Positions 61,754 through 64,000 of a DNA stretch of 64,000 nucleotides are shown here, in pieces. A program made the position numbers and the translations under genes. The notes beneath the pieces are model-generated. The model saw nothing but the letters and a program-made list of their open reading frames with translations. It was not told the origin of the DNA and ran no database searches. This DNA is from Clostridium sp. chh4-2 (GTDB lineage: Bacteria > Bacillota > Clostridia > Lachnospirales > Lachnospiraceae). Where the stretch lies: contig NZ_PKUU01000008.1 of assembly GCF_002899675.1 (NCBI RefSeq), positions 185,891-249,890 of the forward strand, read 5' to 3'. Within the stretch, counting starts at the first letter, position 1. Each line of letters begins with the position of its first letter.

Positions 61754-63613
61754 GTGAAAAGGACAGGGAAACAAAGCACAGAGCCGGATTCTATCTATCA
61801 AAAGCGGTTTAATGAGAGGGAAGAAGAGCTTCGCTGGCTGTATATGGAATTATATGACAATGAGAGCATGTATACAGAGCTGTGCGGGAACATGTACGAA
61901 TTTTACAGATCGAGAAAAGCGTCTTTAAAGGCTAGGGACCTGAAAAAATGTGAGGATCAAGGCTGGTTTAAGCAGAGCGGCATGCTGGGGATGATGATGT
62001 ATGTGGATAATTTTGCCGATAATCTGAAGGGAATGGAAAAAAAACTGGATTATCTGAAAAAATGCCATGTCAACTATATCCACCTCATGCCTCTGCTGGA
62101 CACCACGGAGGGCAAATCGGACGGAGGATATGCGGTATCTGATTTCAGAAAGGTTCAGGAAAGCCTGGGTACCATGGAGGATTTAGAAGAACTGACCGGC
62201 AGCTGTCACAAACAGGACATGAATGTCTGCCTTGATTTCGTGATGAACCACACGTCCGAGGATCACGAGTGGGCCAGACGTGCCAGAAATGGAGAAGGGG
62301 AATATATGGACCGTTATTTCTTCTTTGACAATGACCGGATTCCGTCTGAGTATGAAAAAACAGTGCCTCAGGTTTTCCCCACAACGGCGCCGGGAAATTT
62401 CACTTATCTGCCGGAGAACGGCCATTATGTGATGACTACATTTTATCCTTATCAATGGGATCTGAATTACAGAAATCCCGTAGTGTTCAATGAGATGATG
62501 TACAATTTCCTGTTTTTAGCCAATCAGGGCATTGATATCTTCCGGATTGATGCAGTTCCCTATATCTGGAAAGAGCTTGGTACTTCCTGCCGCAATCTGC
62601 CCCAGGTCCACACCATTATCAGGATGATGCGGATGATCGGCGAAATCGTGTGTCCGGGGGTTCTGCTTCTCGGGGAAGTGGTTATGGAACCGGAAAAGGT
62701 GGTTCCGTATTTCGGCACGCTGGAAAAGCCGGAATGCCACATGCTTTACAATGTGACAACCATGGCTACGATCTGGAATTCCGTGGCAACCAGGGATACC
62801 AGGCTGCTGAAAAAACAGATGGATATTTTAAGCGGCCTGCCCAAACAATATGTGTTTTTAAATTATCTCAGATGTCATGACGATATCGGATGGGGGCTGG
62901 ACTATGACACCCTGAAATGGTGGGGCATGGAAGAAATACCCCACAAACGCTATATCAATGATTTCTTCACGGGAAAATTCCCGGGCAGTTTCAGCCGGGG
63001 CGAACTGTACAATGAAGACCCCGTAACCCAGGACGCCAGATTCTGTGGCACCACGGCTTCCATGTGCGGAATCGAAAAGGCGCTGGAGGAACAGGATAAA
63101 GTAATGGAAGAGAGGGGAATCCAACTGGATCTCATGCTTCATGCCTATATGTTCACTCTGTCCGGAATCCCCATTCTCTACAGCGGAGACGAGATCGGCC
63201 AGTTAAATGATTACAGCTATAAACTGGATGCCAAAAAGGCGGATGATTCCCGCTACGTCCACCGAGGAAAATTTTCCTGGGATTTGGAGAAACTTACTCT
63301 GAGCCCGGATACGGTACAGGGAAAATTGTTCGACGGCCTGAGCCGCCTGGAAATGGTCCGCAGATCGGAGCAGGTATTTGACGCTTCGGCAGATACTTAT
63401 ACGCTGGAAACCGGAGATCAGGGAATTCTTTGTTTGGTGAGGGAAAAGCAGGGCGAAAAACTGATTGGATTGTTTAATTTCAGCGAAGACGATAAAACAG
63501 CAGTTTTAAATCAGGAGGGAATATACCGGGATTTGATCACGAATACCGTGATGAGCGTGGGGGAAGTGAAGCTTGAAGGTTATGATTATCTATGGCTGAA
63601 ACGCATCGGCTGA
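61754..63613 (+). CDS. GH13 amylosucrase-like enzyme
   Basis: 619 residues. Domain order: an N-terminal helical segment, a TIM barrel with CLDFVMNHTSEDHEWA, a nucleophile Asp in IDIFRIDAVPYIWK near residue 265, the acid/base Glu in VLLLGEVVM near 305, a third Asp in RCHDDIGW near 375, and a YVHRGKFSW element, which together fit the GH13 subfamily of amylosucrase/sucrose hydrolase. It cleaves sucrose into glucosyl and fructose units. GTG 61754 follows GAGGAA. It lacks a signal peptide, so imported sugar is cleaved in the cytoplasm. Confidence 0.85.
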   Translation: MKRTGKQSTEPDSIYQKRFNEREEELRWLYMELYDNESMYTELCGNMYEFYRSRKASLKARDLKKCEDQGWFKQSGMLGMMMYVDNFADNLKGMEKKLDYLKKCHVNYIHLMPLLDTTEGKSDGGYAVSDFRKVQESLGTMEDLEELTGSCHKQDMNVCLDFVMNHTSEDHEWARRARNGEGEYMDRYFFFDNDRIPSEYEKTVPQVFPTTAPGNFTYLPENGHYVMTTFYPYQWDLNYRNPVVFNEMMYNFLFLANQGIDIFRIDAVPYIWKELGTSCRNLPQVHTIIRMMRMIGEIVCPGVLLLGEVVMEPEKVVPYFGTLEKPECHMLYNVTTMATIWNSVATRDTRLLKKQMDILSGLPKQYVFLNYLRCHDDIGWGLDYDTLKWWGMEEIPHKRYINDFFTGKFPGSFSRGELYNEDPVTQDARFCGTTASMCGIEKALEEQDKVMEERGIQLDLMLHAYMFTLSGIPILYSGDEIGQLNDYSYKLDAKKADDSRYVHRGKFSWDLEKLTLSPDTVQGKLFDGLSRLEMVRRSEQVFDASADTYTLETGDQGILCLVREKQGEKLIGLFNFSEDDKTAVLNQEGIYRDLITNTVMSVGEVKLEGYDYLWLKRIG

Positions 63614-63790
63614 TAGAATAGGTTGAGCCGGCAAGTATGACTGGATGCCACGCCTGCCGGCTTAGTAGGAAACACATTATGTAAAGACTCTGACTTCTTT
63701 TTTTTATCTGCTATGTTTATGATTTAATCATACAGGATAATTGTGTCGGAAGTTTGAATGAGGGGTAAATAGTTTATAAACTTGATTAAG
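63613..63790 (+). repeat. Intergenic repeat E, copy 2, beginning with a terminator hairpin
   Basis: GGTTGAGCCGGCAAG ... CCTGCCGGCTTAGT follows the GH13 stop codon, and the homology to 54412-54590 continues past the poly-T to about 63790. Element A3 begins about 27 bases after it. Confidence 0.65.
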
Positions 63791-63816
63791 GAATAATGAA
63801 GAAAAAAATGGTATTA

Positions 63817-64000
63817 AAATTGTTATTTAACGGATTTGGCGGAAGGGTACGCCCGGAATCGGGAGGCGGAGCCGGAAGCCAAAGGTCGGAGGGGCCGTCC
63901 GGGCCGGGGAAGGAAGATGCAGCCAGATCGGATTCGGGATTCGCCCCTAAGAACAACTAAGGCCCGTAAGGACAGAACAAGGCAGGCCGGCGCCATTCGC
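63817..64000 (+). repeat. Large branched palindromic element, copy A3, cut by the window end
   Basis: AAAATTGTTATTTAACGG opens the left arm, which matches A1 and A2 up to GGCGCCATTCGC at base 64000. The right arm and the tip hairpins lie beyond the window. Some arm bases, for example ACAACTAAGGCCC, match the right arm of A2 rather than its left arm, showing mosaic exchange. Confidence 0.85.

Overview
The window looks like a chromosomal segment of a Lachnospiraceae-type (Clostridium cluster XIVa) anaerobe. The clues are the gene families and their order: an archaeal-type aspS with gatCAB behind a T-box, a yybP-ykoY leader on mntP, many lipoprotein-dependent ABC importers with LacI-type regulators, AGGAGG-type ribosome binding sites and a moderate GC content. 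The species was not determined. No rRNA, tRNA, CRISPR, phage or complete transposase was found.

Layout. 1-2577: a cysteine-degradation/cystine-uptake group (CyuA-like enzyme, TcyP-like symporter, TSCPD protein). 2602-7470: a GntR regulator and the polyamine importer potABCD. 7471-7958: a large palindromic element (A1) and a small repeat. 8128-14347: a cell-wall-binding repeat protein, a hybrid histidine kinase and a two-component pair. 14354-18347: T-box/tyrS, mntP with its Mn riboswitch, and a MATE exporter with a palindromic operator. 18436-24989: T-box/aspS2-gatC-gatA-gatB and an aspartate aminotransferase. 24990-28360: a repeat island (elements A2 and B, small repeats) with a DUF305 protein and an Rpn-like nuclease-fold protein. 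28453-35989: LacI regulator and an SsuABC-type importer with two different permeases and two different ATPases, then deoC and an iron alcohol dehydrogenase. 36457-41338: a second importer with a PHP phosphoesterase. 41513-45221: a 27-residue membrane peptide, a lysine riboswitch, an AGCS symporter and a YtcJ-type amidohydrolase. 45460-54391: apbE, gtrA, yfhO, argH, a LysR/YeiH pair and an acidic lipoprotein. 54822-63613: LacI regulator with two matching operators, a CUT1 sugar importer, three phosphoesterase/phosphatase genes and an amylosucrase-like GH13 enzyme. The window ends inside element A3.

Working together. Most of the window is nutrient uptake with the matching catabolic enzyme beside the transporter, under LacI/GntR/LysR or riboswitch control. 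Four RNA switches (Tyr T-box, Asn T-box, Mn riboswitch, lysine riboswitch) are clear from sequence.

The least explained material is non-coding. There is a family of roughly 300-400 bp branched palindromes (A1, A2, A3, B) whose terminal hairpins differ by compensatory base changes but keep loop sequences. A second palindrome sits directly after three riboswitch/T-box terminators. A GCCG/CGGC hairpin recurs just upstream of six start codons. A REP-like repeat occurs in intergenic DNA. Among proteins, the strongest oddity is the importer at 29733-34056, whose two ATPases carry complementary defects predicting one dead and one live ATP site.
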